A stretch of DNA of 64,000 nt from Streptomyces sp. 7-21 (GCF_016741785.1 NZ_JAERRL010000012.1:62001-126000), one strand, 5' to 3'. Counted from the stretch's first letter, positions 33,207-42,678 are shown. The notes: generated from the letters alone by a model not told the origin. Made by a program: numbers and translations.

Positions 33207-34301
33207 ATGGATCGCGCCACATTTCTCAAGTCCGCTTCCGCCGTGGGAGCCGCCGCCGTCGTCGGCGGGCTGGGACTCTCCTCGCCGTCCGCCTCCGCCG
33301 CGCCCGCGCCCCGGCAGCCGGCTCCCCGCGCGCTGCGGGTGACAAAGCTCGGCGACCTCACCGGGCCCGGCCTGACGAGCGAGTACCGCATGGAAGCGAC
33401 CGACCTCGGCATCCCGGCCCGCACTCCCGACGGGCGGCTGCTGTTCGTCTTCGGCGATACCTTCGAAGGCGCCAGGGTGGGCGCCGGCTGGTGGCGCTCA
33501 CCGGTCGCGCTGTGGTCGGACACCACCGACCTCAGCGCCGGGGTCACCTGGTCCGGGGCCGTCGGCGGGGAGGCGGCGCAGCAGCTGTGGGACTACGAGC
33601 ACAACAACCCGGAGTTCTCCACCGTGCTGCCCTCCGACGTCATCACCATCGGCGGCACGATGTACCTGCACGCCATGGTCAACCAGGGCCTGGGCACCGT
33701 GGTGTGGACCGAGGTGTGGCGCTCCGACGACAGCGGAGCCACCTGGACCCACACCGGCCAGCGGTGGCCCGCGGACCTGCACGGCGGGCTCTTCCAGCTG
33801 CTCACCTGGGGCCTGGGCAACGACGGCTTCGTGTACACCTACTCCACCGGCTTCCAGCGGGACAAGCCGCTCATCCTGCAGCGGGTGCCCGCCGACCGCA
33901 TCGCCGACTACACGGCGTACGAGCCGTGGGGCTACCGGGACGGCGTGTGGGCCTGGGGCAACCCGCCCACGCCCATCCTGGAAGGGGCGTTCGGCGAGCT
34001 GTGCCTGCGCCCGCTGGACGGCAAGTGGATCCTGACCTGGTTCAACGCCGGGGACTACCGCATCGACGCCATCGTCATGGACTATCCGACCTCCAACCTC
34101 TACACCGCGCACCGGCAGACGCTGATCTGGGGCGGGGAGTGGGGGAACGAGGACGACACGCACGTCGCCCAGCTGTACGGCGGCTACCTCATCCCCGGCT
34201 CCACGCTCAGCGACCTGCACCTGTCCGTCAGCCAGTGGAACACCGCCGAAGACTGGCCCTACCGCGTCATGCAGTTCCGCGTCCGCGGCCTGTGGCCCTG
34301 A
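33207..34301 (+). CDS. Secreted DUF4185 domain protein
   Basis: The 364-aa protein has a signal peptide (MDRATFLKSASAVGAAAVV...SAAPA) and a DUF4185 domain, a five-bladed beta-propeller type related to glycoside-hydrolase folds. Typical segments are EATDLGIPARTPDGRLLFVFGDTFEG, SDVITIGGTMYLHAM, WRSDDSGATWTHTG and GAFGELCLRPLDGKWILTWF. A role in binding or cleaving extracellular polysaccharide is plausible but unproven. It converges with the aldolase gene, 13 nt apart. Confidence 0.85.
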   Translation: MDRATFLKSASAVGAAAVVGGLGLSSPSASAAPAPRQPAPRALRVTKLGDLTGPGLTSEYRMEATDLGIPARTPDGRLLFVFGDTFEGARVGAGWWRSPVALWSDTTDLSAGVTWSGAVGGEAAQQLWDYEHNNPEFSTVLPSDVITIGGTMYLHAMVNQGLGTVVWTEVWRSDDSGATWTHTGQRWPADLHGGLFQLLTWGLGNDGFVYTYSTGFQRDKPLILQRVPADRIADYTAYEPWGYRDGVWAWGNPPTPILEGAFGELCLRPLDGKWILTWFNAGDYRIDAIVMDYPTSNLYTAHRQTLIWGGEWGNEDDTHVAQLYGGYLIPGSTLSDLHLSVSQWNTAEDWPYRVMQFRVRGLWP

Positions 34302-34314
34302 CCGGCGGCGGCCC

Positions 34315-35562
34315 TCACACGGTCACCAGCCCCTCACCGCGGTAGGTGGGCACCTCGGCGACCACGCGGTCGCCCGCGACGAGGTGGAAGACGGAGACCC
34401 GCTCGGCGAGTTCGCCCGCCTTGGCATGCCGGAACCACACCCGGTCGCCGACGCGCAGCCGGCCGGCTGCGGCGCCCAGCAGCGGCGTCTGCACCTCGCC
34501 GGGGCCCTCCGTCCACCGGTAGCGCAGGCCCGGCGGGAAGACGGGCAGCGGCAGCCGGTCGGAGCCCGGCGGGCCGGAGGCGGTCCAGCCCCCGCCGAGC
34601 ACGGTGGCGACGCCCGGCGCGGGACGGCGCACGACCGGCAGCGCGAAATACGCCGCCGGGCGCGGCCGGAACCCGCGGTAGGCGTCGAACAGCGCGGGAC
34701 CGTAGAGCCCGGAGCCCGCCGCGACCTCGGTCACGGCGGGCTCCGCCGCCGTGCGTTCCACGCTGCCGGTGCCGCCGCCGTTGACAAACTCCAGGTCGGC
34801 GACAGACCGCACCGCGGCCACGGCGGCGGCGCGGCGTTCCCGCAGCTCCGCCACGGACACCCGCTGCATGGCCCGCACCGCCAGGCCGCGCAGCGGGGCG
34901 CCGGGCGGGGCGTCGCCGACCCCGGCGGTCTGCGCCTCGTAGGCCATCATCCCGACCAGCCGGAACCCCGGCCGGCGCACCACCGCCCGCGCCAGCGCCA
35001 GCGCGGCCCGCGGCGTGTGGGTGGGGGAGCGGCGCGCGCCGACGTGGAGACGCCCGCCGAACAGCCGCAGCGACGCGTCGAGTTCCAGGCACAGCCGCAG
35101 CGGACGGCGGGAGGAGGGGCGGGCGGTCCTGGCCAGGAAGTCGAGGTGGTCGAAGGAGTCGACCATCAGCGTCACCCGCCGCGCCAGCTCCTCGTCCCCC
35201 GCCAGCCGCCGCAGCGCCGCGCGGTCGGCCGTCGGATAGCCCACCACCACGTCGGCGAAGCCGTCCCCCTCACCTTCCCCGCCGCCGGCCAGCCACAGCG
35301 CCTCGGGAAGAGTGAACGCCAGCACGCCCCGGAAGCCGCGCCGCGCCAGCACCCGCCGCATCAGCTCCCGGCAGCGCAGCGACTTGCTCGCCACCCGGAC
35401 CGGCTTGCCCAGCGCCCGCCGCGCCAGATCCGCGGCGTTGGCGTCGTACGCGTCCAGGTCCACGACCGCGAACGGCGGATCGAGCGAGGCGGTGGCCCGC
35501 TCCAGCCGTGCACGGGTCTCGCCGCGGACGGCGCTAGGCGGCATAGTGACGGGTGCGCTCAC
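34315..35562 (-). CDS. PLP-dependent amino acid deaminase/aldolase (alanine racemase-like fold)
   Basis: The 415-aa protein matches the D-threonine aldolase/D-serine dehydratase-like family: an N-terminal PLP barrel with FAVVDLDAYDANA and the PLP Lys in VRVASKSLRC, a middle GMMAYEAQTAGVGD segment, the FVNGGGTGS phosphate-binding loop, and a C-terminal beta domain with the metal-site VWFRHAKAGELAE. The exact amino acid substrate is not predictable. GTG 35562 follows TGGGGGTCGAC; ATG 35544 is an alternative. It is divergent from a sugar-lactone oxidase gene (107 nt). Confidence 0.87.
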   Translation of the reverse strand: MSAPVTMPPSAVRGETRARLERATASLDPPFAVVDLDAYDANAADLARRALGKPVRVASKSLRCRELMRRVLARRGFRGVLAFTLPEALWLAGGGEGEGDGFADVVVGYPTADRAALRRLAGDEELARRVTLMVDSFDHLDFLARTARPSSRRPLRLCLELDASLRLFGGRLHVGARRSPTHTPRAALALARAVVRRPGFRLVGMMAYEAQTAGVGDAPPGAPLRGLAVRAMQRVSVAELRERRAAAVAAVRSVADLEFVNGGGTGSVERTAAEPAVTEVAAGSGLYGPALFDAYRGFRPRPAAYFALPVVRRPAPGVATVLGGGWTASGPPGSDRLPLPVFPPGLRYRWTEGPGEVQTPLLGAAAGRLRVGDRVWFRHAKAGELAERVSVFHLVAGDRVVAEVPTYRGEGLVTV

Positions 35563-35668
35563 GTCGACCCCCAGGTGTCGGTGCCGGACGGTGCCGGACA
35601 CCGTAGTGCGGCAGACGCCGATGGCAACCCCAGGCGGCGACGGCAGGGAGGCAGGGAAAGGACGCGAC

Positions 35669-36973
35669 ATGACGGCGGCCCTGTGGCGGAACTGGTCGGG
35701 CACCGAAACCGCGCGCCCCGTGCGGGTGGAACGGCCGTCCACCGTCGAGGAGCTGCGGGACGCGGTGCGGCGGGCGGCGGCCGAAGGGCTGCGCGTCAAG
35801 GCGGTGGGCAGTGGCCACTCGTTCACCGGCATCGCGGTCACCGACGGCGTGCTGCTGCGGCTGGACGCGCTGGACGCCCCGCTGCGCGTCGACACCCGCA
35901 CCGGCCTGGTCACCGTCGAGGCGGGGATGCCGCTGCACCGCCTCAACCAGGTGCTCGCCGCCCACGGACTGGCCATGACCAACCTCGGTGACATCGACCG
36001 GCAGACCATCGCGGGCGCCCTCTCCACCGGCACGCACGGCACCGGGGCGCGCTCCGGCAGCCTGGCCGCACAGGTACGCGCGCTGGAACTCGTCCTCGCC
36101 GACGGCTCGCTGCTGCGCTGCTCTCAGCGGGAGCACCCCGAGGTGTTCGCCGCCGCCCGGGTCGGGCTCGGCGCCCTCGGTGTCCTCGCCAGCGTCACGC
36201 TCCAGTGCGAGCCCGCGTTCGCGCTGCGTGCCGCCGAGGGCCCCGCCCGGCTGGCCGCCGTGCTCGGCCGGCTGGACCAGCTCCTGGCACGCAACGAGCA
36301 CGTCGAGTTCTACTGGTTCCCCCACACCGACCGCGTCCTGGTCAAGCGCAACAACCGGCTCGCGCCCGGGGAACGGCCCCGCCCGCTGCACCGCGCCCGG
36401 GCCTGGTTCGAGGACGAGTTCCTCTCCAACACCCTCTTCGGCGCGGTCAACCGCCTCGGCGCCGCCGCCCCCGGCGCCGTGCCCCGGCTCAACGCCCTCG
36501 CGGCCAGGGCGCTGTCGCCCCGCGTCTACAGCGACGCCTCCTACCGGGTGTTCACCTCGCCGCGCCGCGTCGTGTTCCGGGAGATGGAGTACGCCGTCCC
36601 CCGGCACACCGTCACCGACGTGCTCCTGGCCATCGACCGCTGGGTGAACCGCAGCGGCGAGCGGATCGCGTTCCCGGTGGAGGTGCGCTTCACCCCGGCC
36701 GACGACATCTGGCTGTCCACCGCCTACCAGCGTCAGTCCGCCTACGTGGCGGTCCACCAGTACCACCGGCTGCCGCACGAACGGTACTTCCGCGCCGTTG
36801 CGGGGATCGCCGACGCGGTGGGCGGCAGGCCGCACTGGGGCAAGCTGCACTGGCTCGACGCCGCCGCCCTGCGCGAACGCTACCCGCGCTTCGACGACTT
36901 CCGGGCCGTGCGCGACCGGCTCGACCCGCATGGCACGTTCCGCAATCCCTACCTCGACCGGGTGCTGGGCTGA
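35669..36973 (+). CDS. D-arabinono-1,4-lactone oxidase family FAD oxidase
   Basis: The 434-aa protein has an N-terminal FAD-binding domain (about residues 15-185) with the GSGHSFTG motif, whose His usually binds FAD covalently, and the AGALSTGTHGTGA segment. The C-terminal ALO domain carries the EVRFTPADDIWLS and PHWGKLHW motifs seen in aldonolactone and alditol oxidases. It should oxidise a sugar lactone or polyol with oxygen. ATG 35669 follows AAAGGACG. The pairing with the deaminase/aldolase gene recurs in Streptomyces as far as I recall. Confidence 0.88.
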   Translation: MTAALWRNWSGTETARPVRVERPSTVEELRDAVRRAAAEGLRVKAVGSGHSFTGIAVTDGVLLRLDALDAPLRVDTRTGLVTVEAGMPLHRLNQVLAAHGLAMTNLGDIDRQTIAGALSTGTHGTGARSGSLAAQVRALELVLADGSLLRCSQREHPEVFAAARVGLGALGVLASVTLQCEPAFALRAAEGPARLAAVLGRLDQLLARNEHVEFYWFPHTDRVLVKRNNRLAPGERPRPLHRARAWFEDEFLSNTLFGAVNRLGAAAPGAVPRLNALAARALSPRVYSDASYRVFTSPRRVVFREMEYAVPRHTVTDVLLAIDRWVNRSGERIAFPVEVRFTPADDIWLSTAYQRQSAYVAVHQYHRLPHERYFRAVAGIADAVGGRPHWGKLHWLDAAALRERYPRFDDFRAVRDRLDPHGTFRNPYLDRVLG

Positions 36974-37185
36974 CGGACCGTCAGTCTGTGGGGCCGTCAG
37001 TACCGCGCCGGGAAAGGCTGCGCAGGCGCGTCACCGGGCGCAGGATCCCGGGAACAGGGCCGTGTTCAGCTTCCCGTAAGCGAGTTGTGTCCTGCTTGGT
37101 GCGCTCCCCGGTGCGGGCCGCCGCCGGTGCGTGACTATCCTCAGGTGGACCGAGGCGCCCGCGAGCTGGGGAAGGACTGCCACAC

Positions 37186-39072
37186 ATGGATCCGCTCAGG
37201 TCCGACGATCCACGCGCGATCGGGCAGTACCGCCTGCTCGGCCGACTGGGCGAGGGCGGGATGGGCCAGGTGTACGTGGCGCGTTCCCCGGGCGGCCGCA
37301 CGGTCGCCGTCAAGACCATCCAGCCGGCGCTGGCGCGGGAGCCGGAGTTCCGTACCCGCTTCGCCCGGGAGATCGCCACGGCCCAGCGCGTGGGCGGCCG
37401 GTGGACGGCGCCCGTGCTGGACGCCGACACCGAGGCGGAGACCCCCTGGGTGGCGACCGGTTACATCGCCGGGCCCACGCTCTATCAGGTGGTGGCGCAC
37501 GACTACGGCCCGCTGCCGGAGTCCTCGGTCCGCTTCCTGGCCGCCGGCCTGGTGCAGGCGCTGCGCGACATCCACGCCACGGGGCTGGTCCACCGCGACC
37601 TCAAGCCGGGCAACGTGATGATCACCGTCGACGGCCCGCGCGTCATCGACTTCGGCATCGCCCGCGCGCTGGACGCCGTCACCGGGGCCGGGCTCACGCG
37701 CACCGGGGCGGTGATCGGCTCGCCCGGCTTCATGTCGCCCGAGCAGGTGCTGGGGCAGCGGGTGACCCCGGCGGGTGACGTGTTCTGCCTCGGCTCGGTG
37801 CTGGCGTACGCCGCCACGGGCCGGGTGCCGTTCGCCAGCGAGGGCAGCAGCGCCCACTCCGTGATGTTCAAGATCGTGGAGAAGGAGCCCGACCTCCAGG
37901 GCGTGCCCGAGGGGCTGCTCCCGCTCATCACCGACTGCCTGCGCAAGGATCCGGAGCAGCGGCCCACCGTCGAGGAGCTGCTTGAGCGCACGGCCGAGGA
38001 CGCCGCGCGGTCCGGGGCCTGGCTGCCCGCCGACGTGCTGGCGCAGCTCGGGCAGCAGGCCATCGCGCTGCTCGACAGCGAGGGCGACCAGGTCGACGGT
38101 GCGGACCAGCGCAGCGCCGCGGCCGTGCCGACCGTGGCCGACGCGGGGGCCGCCGCCCCGCACGCCGTCCCCACCCAGGCCGCCGCGCCGTCCCCCGTGC
38201 CCGGGCCGTCCCCGGCGCCGTCCGAGCCGTACCCGCCGACGCAGCTGGCCCGCGAGGAGACCAGGCAGGCGCCCGGCGGCCAGCCGCCCGGGCCCGCCGC
38301 CCCGCCACCGCCCGCGGGCAGCGGGGAGCGCGGCGTGGCGCGTGACGAGGCGACGGCGCGGCTGCTGCCGCGGGCGCCGGAGCCCGCCGCCGGGGCGGCC
38401 CGCGAGGCCAAGCAGCTGCGGGGGCTGGCGATCGCGCTGTGCCTGTCGCTGGCCGCCCTGCTGCTGTTCGGCATGTCGAGCATGGCGCGCGGCAGCGAGC
38501 TGTTCATCTGGCTGAACGGCGACTCGGTCAGCCCCGGCTCCGAGGAGTGGAACGACTGGAGCACCGCTACCAGCATTCACAACAGCATCCACAACGGCAT
38601 GTTGATGGTGACTGCGGTGCTGTGGACGCTGTGGTTCTGGCGGCTGCGGTGGAACGCCGGGCTCCTGGCGCCTGACTCCCTCCAGCACAGCACGGTCATG
38701 GCGGCGGCCTCGTGGTACATCCCCGGCCCCTGCTTCTTCCTGCCCCGGCGGATCGCCGAGGAGGTGTGGCGGGTCCTCGCGCCCTCCTCATCGCCGAAGC
38801 AGCCGGTGGTGACCGCCTGGTGGTGGTCCTGGCTGGTGTACCTGTGCTCCGTGGCTCCGCTCATCTCGTGCTGGCTGCTGTGGGGCGACAGCGACAGCCT
38901 GGAGGACGCGCGGGCGCTGGTGATGGGCAGTATCGTGTTCCAGATCCCGCTGCTGGCCGCGGCTCCCCTGGCCATACTGTTCGTCTACCGGGCCACGAAC
39001 CTCCAGCGTGACCGGCTGGCCGAGCGGCAGGCCACGCCGGCGGAGCCCGCGGCGGCCGTGCCGGTGCGCTGA
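37186..39072 (+). CDS. Ser/Thr protein kinase fused to a DUF4328 membrane domain
   Basis: The 628-aa protein starts with a Hanks-type kinase (residues about 12-275): glycine loop GRLGEGGMGQVYVA, VAVKT Lys, HRDLKPGN catalytic loop and DFGIA. A Pro/Ala-rich linker (about 290-405) leads to a membrane domain (about 410-615) of four to six helices matching DUF4328. There is no PASTA sensor. The membrane domain may itself sense a signal. ATG 37186 is used; upstream sequence is not AGGAGG-like. Confidence 0.88.
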   Translation: MDPLRSDDPRAIGQYRLLGRLGEGGMGQVYVARSPGGRTVAVKTIQPALAREPEFRTRFAREIATAQRVGGRWTAPVLDADTEAETPWVATGYIAGPTLYQVVAHDYGPLPESSVRFLAAGLVQALRDIHATGLVHRDLKPGNVMITVDGPRVIDFGIARALDAVTGAGLTRTGAVIGSPGFMSPEQVLGQRVTPAGDVFCLGSVLAYAATGRVPFASEGSSAHSVMFKIVEKEPDLQGVPEGLLPLITDCLRKDPEQRPTVEELLERTAEDAARSGAWLPADVLAQLGQQAIALLDSEGDQVDGADQRSAAAVPTVADAGAAAPHAVPTQAAAPSPVPGPSPAPSEPYPPTQLAREETRQAPGGQPPGPAAPPPPAGSGERGVARDEATARLLPRAPEPAAGAAREAKQLRGLAIALCLSLAALLLFGMSSMARGSELFIWLNGDSVSPGSEEWNDWSTATSIHNSIHNGMLMVTAVLWTLWFWRLRWNAGLLAPDSLQHSTVMAAASWYIPGPCFFLPRRIAEEVWRVLAPSSSPKQPVVTAWWWSWLVYLCSVAPLISCWLLWGDSDSLEDARALVMGSIVFQIPLLAAAPLAILFVYRATNLQRDRLAERQATPAEPAAAVPVR

Positions 39073-39082
39073 GGCGCCGCGG

Positions 39083-39931
39083 TCAGCAGGGGCCGCGCCA
39101 GGCGTCCAGGTCGAGGTGCTTGGCCATCGAGCTGAAACCGAGTGCGGTGGTGACGGGGCAGAACTCCTCGGCCGGCACCTCGTACTCGACGTGGAAGACG
39201 GCCTTGCCCGCTGCCGTGAACGGCGTCAGCGCCTCGCACTCGTCATAGGCGTAGCACTCCTCGTTGACGGCGAAGTCGAAGTCGCCGGCGAGGTCGTCGA
39301 CCTGGCCGAGGTCGTTCTTCAGGCCGACCGACATGCCGCGCTCGTGGGCCATCCCGGCGATCAGGCGGTTGTAGGCGAGCTGGTCCTCGGCGGTGAGGGG
39401 GAAGCCGGAGTCGTTGTCGTAGCCGTCCATGTTGTCCGGCTCGACCGCGTCGAAGCCCTTGTCGCGGCACATGTCCAGGCGCGCGGCCATCAGCGGTCTG
39501 AGCGCGTCGAGCTGGCGGATGTCCAGCCAGCGCTCGTCCGCCCAGCCGTCCAGCGGTTCGCCGAGCAGCTCCTCGGGGAAGTCGCCGGCGTCGGGCCGCC
39601 ACTCCTCCCAGGCGCCGGTGTTGAGGTAGCAGATCGTCCGCACGCCGCGGTCGTGGAGCTGGGCGACCGCCGCGGCGTCCGTGGCGAAGCCGTCCACGTC
39701 GTAGACCGGGACGTCGGCGCTGAGGTCGGGCTCGCCCGTCAGCTGCCACTGCCAGGCCGCCCCCGGCTCCGGCAGCCACAGCTCCTGGCCGGAACGGGCA
39801 CCGTCACCACCGCCACCACCGCCACCACCGCCACCGGTGGCGCCGCCGGGCTCGGTGGTGGCGGCGGAGGAGCAGGCGGCGGCCAGCAGCAGCGCCGCGG
39901 CGGCGGGTACGCACCGGAACTGGCGCAGCAT
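39083..39931 (-). CDS. GH114 (endo-alpha-1,4-polygalactosaminidase-like) lipoprotein
   Basis: The 282-aa protein has a lipoprotein signal (LLAAAC), a poly-Gly linker of about ten residues encoded by a GGT/GGC repeat (39797-39838), and a TIM-barrel of the GH114/TM1410 type: AWQWQLTGE, TICYLNTGAWEEWRPD, FDAVEPDNMDGYDN and SVGLKNDLGQVDDL. The family hydrolyses alpha-1,4-galactosaminan in fungi and bacteria. ATG 39931 follows AAAGGG. It converges with the kinase gene. Confidence 0.88.
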   Translation of the reverse strand: MLRQFRCVPAAAALLLAAACSSAATTEPGGATGGGGGGGGGGDGARSGQELWLPEPGAAWQWQLTGEPDLSADVPVYDVDGFATDAAAVAQLHDRGVRTICYLNTGAWEEWRPDAGDFPEELLGEPLDGWADERWLDIRQLDALRPLMAARLDMCRDKGFDAVEPDNMDGYDNDSGFPLTAEDQLAYNRLIAGMAHERGMSVGLKNDLGQVDDLAGDFDFAVNEECYAYDECEALTPFTAAGKAVFHVEYEVPAEEFCPVTTALGFSSMAKHLDLDAWRGPC

Positions 39932-40108
39932 GAGGGGCCCTTTCCGTCGGCGGCGGGGGAGGCGCTCATTCTCACCGACGCCCCCCGCGGCGCGCCGCGC
40001 GCCGGGTCGGCAGCGCGCGGACGTTGCCCCCGGTTCTGCCCTCCCGTCCCCCGACCGCTGCCTGCGCCTCCGGTACGAAGGAAGGGCAGCATGCGAAAGG
40101 AGGGGCAC

Positions 40109-40762
40109 GTGTACGCCAGGAACGAGGCCGGCCCCGACCGCCGGCGCAGCGACCGGACACCGGCCAGACCGCCGCGGGCCGGCGGCCAGTCACCGCTGAC
40201 GGGCATCCACGCGCTCCAGGCCGCCGCGGGCAACGCGGCGGTCGTCCAGACGCTCCGGCAGGCCGGGTATCCGTGGACGCCGGACGCGCACCAGCACGGC
40301 CCCGGGTGCGGCCACCAGCAGCCGGAGCCCGCCGTGCAGCGCTCCACCGTGCACGACGTGCTGCGCAGCTCTGGCCGTCCCCTGGACGCCTCCCTGCGCA
40401 GCGAGATGGAGGCCCGGCTCGGTGCGGACTTCTCCGACGTCCGCCTCCACACCGACAGCACCGCCCGGGCCTCCGCCGCCGAGATCGGGGCGCGGGCCTA
40501 CACCTCCGGCAACCACGTCGTCCTCGGGGAGGGCGGCGCTGACAAGCACACCATCGCCCACGAACTCACCCACGTCATCCAGCAGCGGCAGGGCCCGGTC
40601 GCCGGCACCGACCACGGCAACGGGCTCCAGATCAGCGATCCGTCCGACCGCTTCGAGCAGGAAGCCGAGGCCACCGCGGCCAGGGTGATGTCCCGTCCGC
40701 TCCCGTCCCCGGCCGCCGCGCCGGAGCGGCAGGACCCCGGCGCCGGCGCCTACGACGCCTGA
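40109..40762 (+). CDS. DUF4157 protein with HELTH metallopeptidase motif
   Basis: The 217-aa protein has a basic disordered start, an N-terminal motif GIHALQAAAGNAAVVQTLR (about residues 32-50), a His/Cys-rich patch (HQHGPGCGHQQ), then the DUF4157 domain (about 80-195) with the zinc-protease motif HELTH at 151-155 and a distal Glu-rich RFEQEAE helix. DUF4157 proteins are repeatedly found with extracellular contractile injection systems and toxin-like proteins. No injection machinery is in this window. GTG 40109 follows AAAGGAGGGG. It converges with the 583-aa gene. Confidence 0.9.
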   Translation: MYARNEAGPDRRRSDRTPARPPRAGGQSPLTGIHALQAAAGNAAVVQTLRQAGYPWTPDAHQHGPGCGHQQPEPAVQRSTVHDVLRSSGRPLDASLRSEMEARLGADFSDVRLHTDSTARASAAEIGARAYTSGNHVVLGEGGADKHTIAHELTHVIQQRQGPVAGTDHGNGLQISDPSDRFEQEAEATAARVMSRPLPSPAAAPERQDPGAGAYDA

Positions 40763-40792
40763 GCGCCGCTGGCCCGGCGGGTGCCCGGCGGC

Positions 40793-42544
40793 TCACCGCG
40801 CCGGGCCCGGCGCGCCGCCTGACCGGAAGTTCTGCCGCGGTCCGACGAGACGCTCGTACATCCGCCGCCGCTCCGCGGAGCCGTCCTGGGTGCGCTCGAG
40901 CTCGGCGTACCATTCGCGCTTGACCTGCTCCAGGAACGCCCGCCAGCCGCCGTCGCCGCCCATCTGCCGCAGGTCCACGTACCGTTCGTTGTTCTTCAGC
41001 CCGCCCTTGCCGACCTTGTCGCCCTTGTGGCCGTGCAGCACGGACTCGGGGTTGGCCGTGGCCTCGGTGGAGCGGAAGTCGTGCTTGTACCCCACGGGGC
41101 TGGGCTTGCCGGGCGCGACGGTCTCGATGCCGACGAGCAGGGAGCCGTCGGTGCGCCGGGTCGGCGGGGTGAAGACCAGCAGCATGTGCCCGTGCGAGCC
41201 GTTGGGCAGCACCACCTCGCCGTTCCAGTCCCTGGAACCGAGGCCGCCGCCGGCGATGTCCACGCCCATCATGCGGGGGCGTTCGACACCGCGCTCGGGC
41301 AGGGACGGCGTGACCATGTTGGTGAGGGAGGCGAGCGTGCCGCCCTTCTCCTGGAAGGTGCCCTCCTCGCCTTCCTTGTTCTTGCCGATGGAGGTGCGGT
41401 GGGTCGCGAAGGCGCGCTTGCTGGTGGCCTCGGTGAGCTGGCCGTTCCTGGTGGCCCCCAGGAAGTCCGTCAGCGCCATCGGGTCGTCCCCGTCGCGCAG
41501 CGCCGGGATGCGGATGTTGACGCGGCCGCCGTGGGCGAGGGCGCGGATGACGTCGCCGCCGTACGGCACGTGCTTCTTGGCCTCGGGGTCGTAGATCTGC
41601 AGACCGTGCTGGAGGACGAGGAGGACGGCGGTGAGGATCTCGTTGGCCTGCCGGTTGCGCTCGGCGTAGTCGCTCACCAGGTCCGTCTCCGCCAGCGCGT
41701 GGCGGCGTTCGCGGGGGAGCCCGGCCGGGTGCAGCGTGTCGATCGCGGTCTCGCGGATCTGCTGGTCGCGTTCCTCATCCAGCACCCGCCGCTCGTCTTC
41801 CGGCAGGTTTCTTGCCATCAGGAAGCGGCCGAGCGTGTAGTCGGGGCTGATCGGCGCGGGCGTCCCCGGGGCCCGCTTGCCCGGGTGGTTCGCGTGGAAG
41901 GCCAGCGTGGCGATAAGCAGGCGCTTCCCGGGGGAGAGCTGGAGCCACCCCGAGTAGTCGGGCAGCTCGCCGCCGATGTACGTCTCGGCCTCCGACATCA
42001 GGCCGATGCCGGTGTCCCGCAGCCACTTGGGGTTGAGCCGGGAGAGCGTCGTGATGTCGTTGAGGTCGGCTTCGGAGAACAGTTTGCCGCCGATGATGCG
42101 CCGTTCCAGGACGCGCCGCAGGCGCACCGGCCCCTCGACGAGCCACTGTTCCGGCCACCAGGTGCGCGGTGAGAAGACGTTCCGCTTGGCCTTGTCGACG
42201 ACGGTGTCTTCCTCGATCGACCGGGTGAGCCGCTCGATCACCTCAGCGGCGGGGTCGGCCCGCTCCGCTGGCTGGTCTGCCGGCTGTTCCGCCTGGCCCT
42301 GCCGGGCGGGGGCAGCGGGGGCCGCGGGGGCCGGCGCTTCCTCGCGTGCCCGCTGCACCGCCAGGGCCGCCGCCCGGTTACCGGCCAGCCGCTGCACGCT
42401 GGCCACGGCCTCGGGCGTGCGGGGCGCCGCCTGCGCCGGGCCGAGGGCGGGGCCGGGTGCCGCGGGTAAGGCGGTGGCGCGGGGCGGGTGGGGGCGCGAC
42501 TGAGGCCGAATGCGGTTTTCCTCGCTGCGGTGCGGCCGGTCCAT
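40793..42544 (-). CDS. Unrecognised 583-aa protein with AGNRA N-terminal motif (cargo-like)
   Basis: The protein has a disordered Arg/Pro-rich start, a motif ASVQRLAGNRAAALAVQ (about residues 48-64) closely like that of the neighbouring DUF4157 protein, a Pro/Ala linker (66-100), a helical middle (100-330) and a C-terminal domain (330-583) with GTLASLTNM, GHMLLVF and VLHGHKGDKVGKGG. There is no signal peptide or transmembrane helix. I recognise no enzyme family. Codon 26 (42467-42469) is TTA, so translation may depend on bldA. ATG 42544 follows AGGAAAGAG. A cargo or toxin role is inferred only from the shared motif. Confidence 0.85.
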   Translation of the reverse strand: MDRPHRSEENRIRPQSRPHPPRATALPAAPGPALGPAQAAPRTPEAVASVQRLAGNRAAALAVQRAREEAPAPAAPAAPARQGQAEQPADQPAERADPAAEVIERLTRSIEEDTVVDKAKRNVFSPRTWWPEQWLVEGPVRLRRVLERRIIGGKLFSEADLNDITTLSRLNPKWLRDTGIGLMSEAETYIGGELPDYSGWLQLSPGKRLLIATLAFHANHPGKRAPGTPAPISPDYTLGRFLMARNLPEDERRVLDEERDQQIRETAIDTLHPAGLPRERRHALAETDLVSDYAERNRQANEILTAVLLVLQHGLQIYDPEAKKHVPYGGDVIRALAHGGRVNIRIPALRDGDDPMALTDFLGATRNGQLTEATSKRAFATHRTSIGKNKEGEEGTFQEKGGTLASLTNMVTPSLPERGVERPRMMGVDIAGGGLGSRDWNGEVVLPNGSHGHMLLVFTPPTRRTDGSLLVGIETVAPGKPSPVGYKHDFRSTEATANPESVLHGHKGDKVGKGGLKNNERYVDLRQMGGDGGWRAFLEQVKREWYAELERTQDGSAERRRMYERLVGPRQNFRSGGAPGPAR

Positions 42545-42678
42545 GGCGCTCTTTCCTCTTGTCGACCGTCGTGGGGCCAATCGTTCCGGCGCCAGGCTGG
42601 CATGCGGAGCGGGCGGGAGGGAGAGCGGCATGGGCCGGCACCGGGCCAGTGTCCGTTGCCCCGGCGGGCAGCGGTCGT

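Noticed and set aside
39797..39838. GGT/GCC trinucleotide repeat
   Set aside because: It simply encodes the poly-Gly linker of the GH114 lipoprotein; no independent role is supported.
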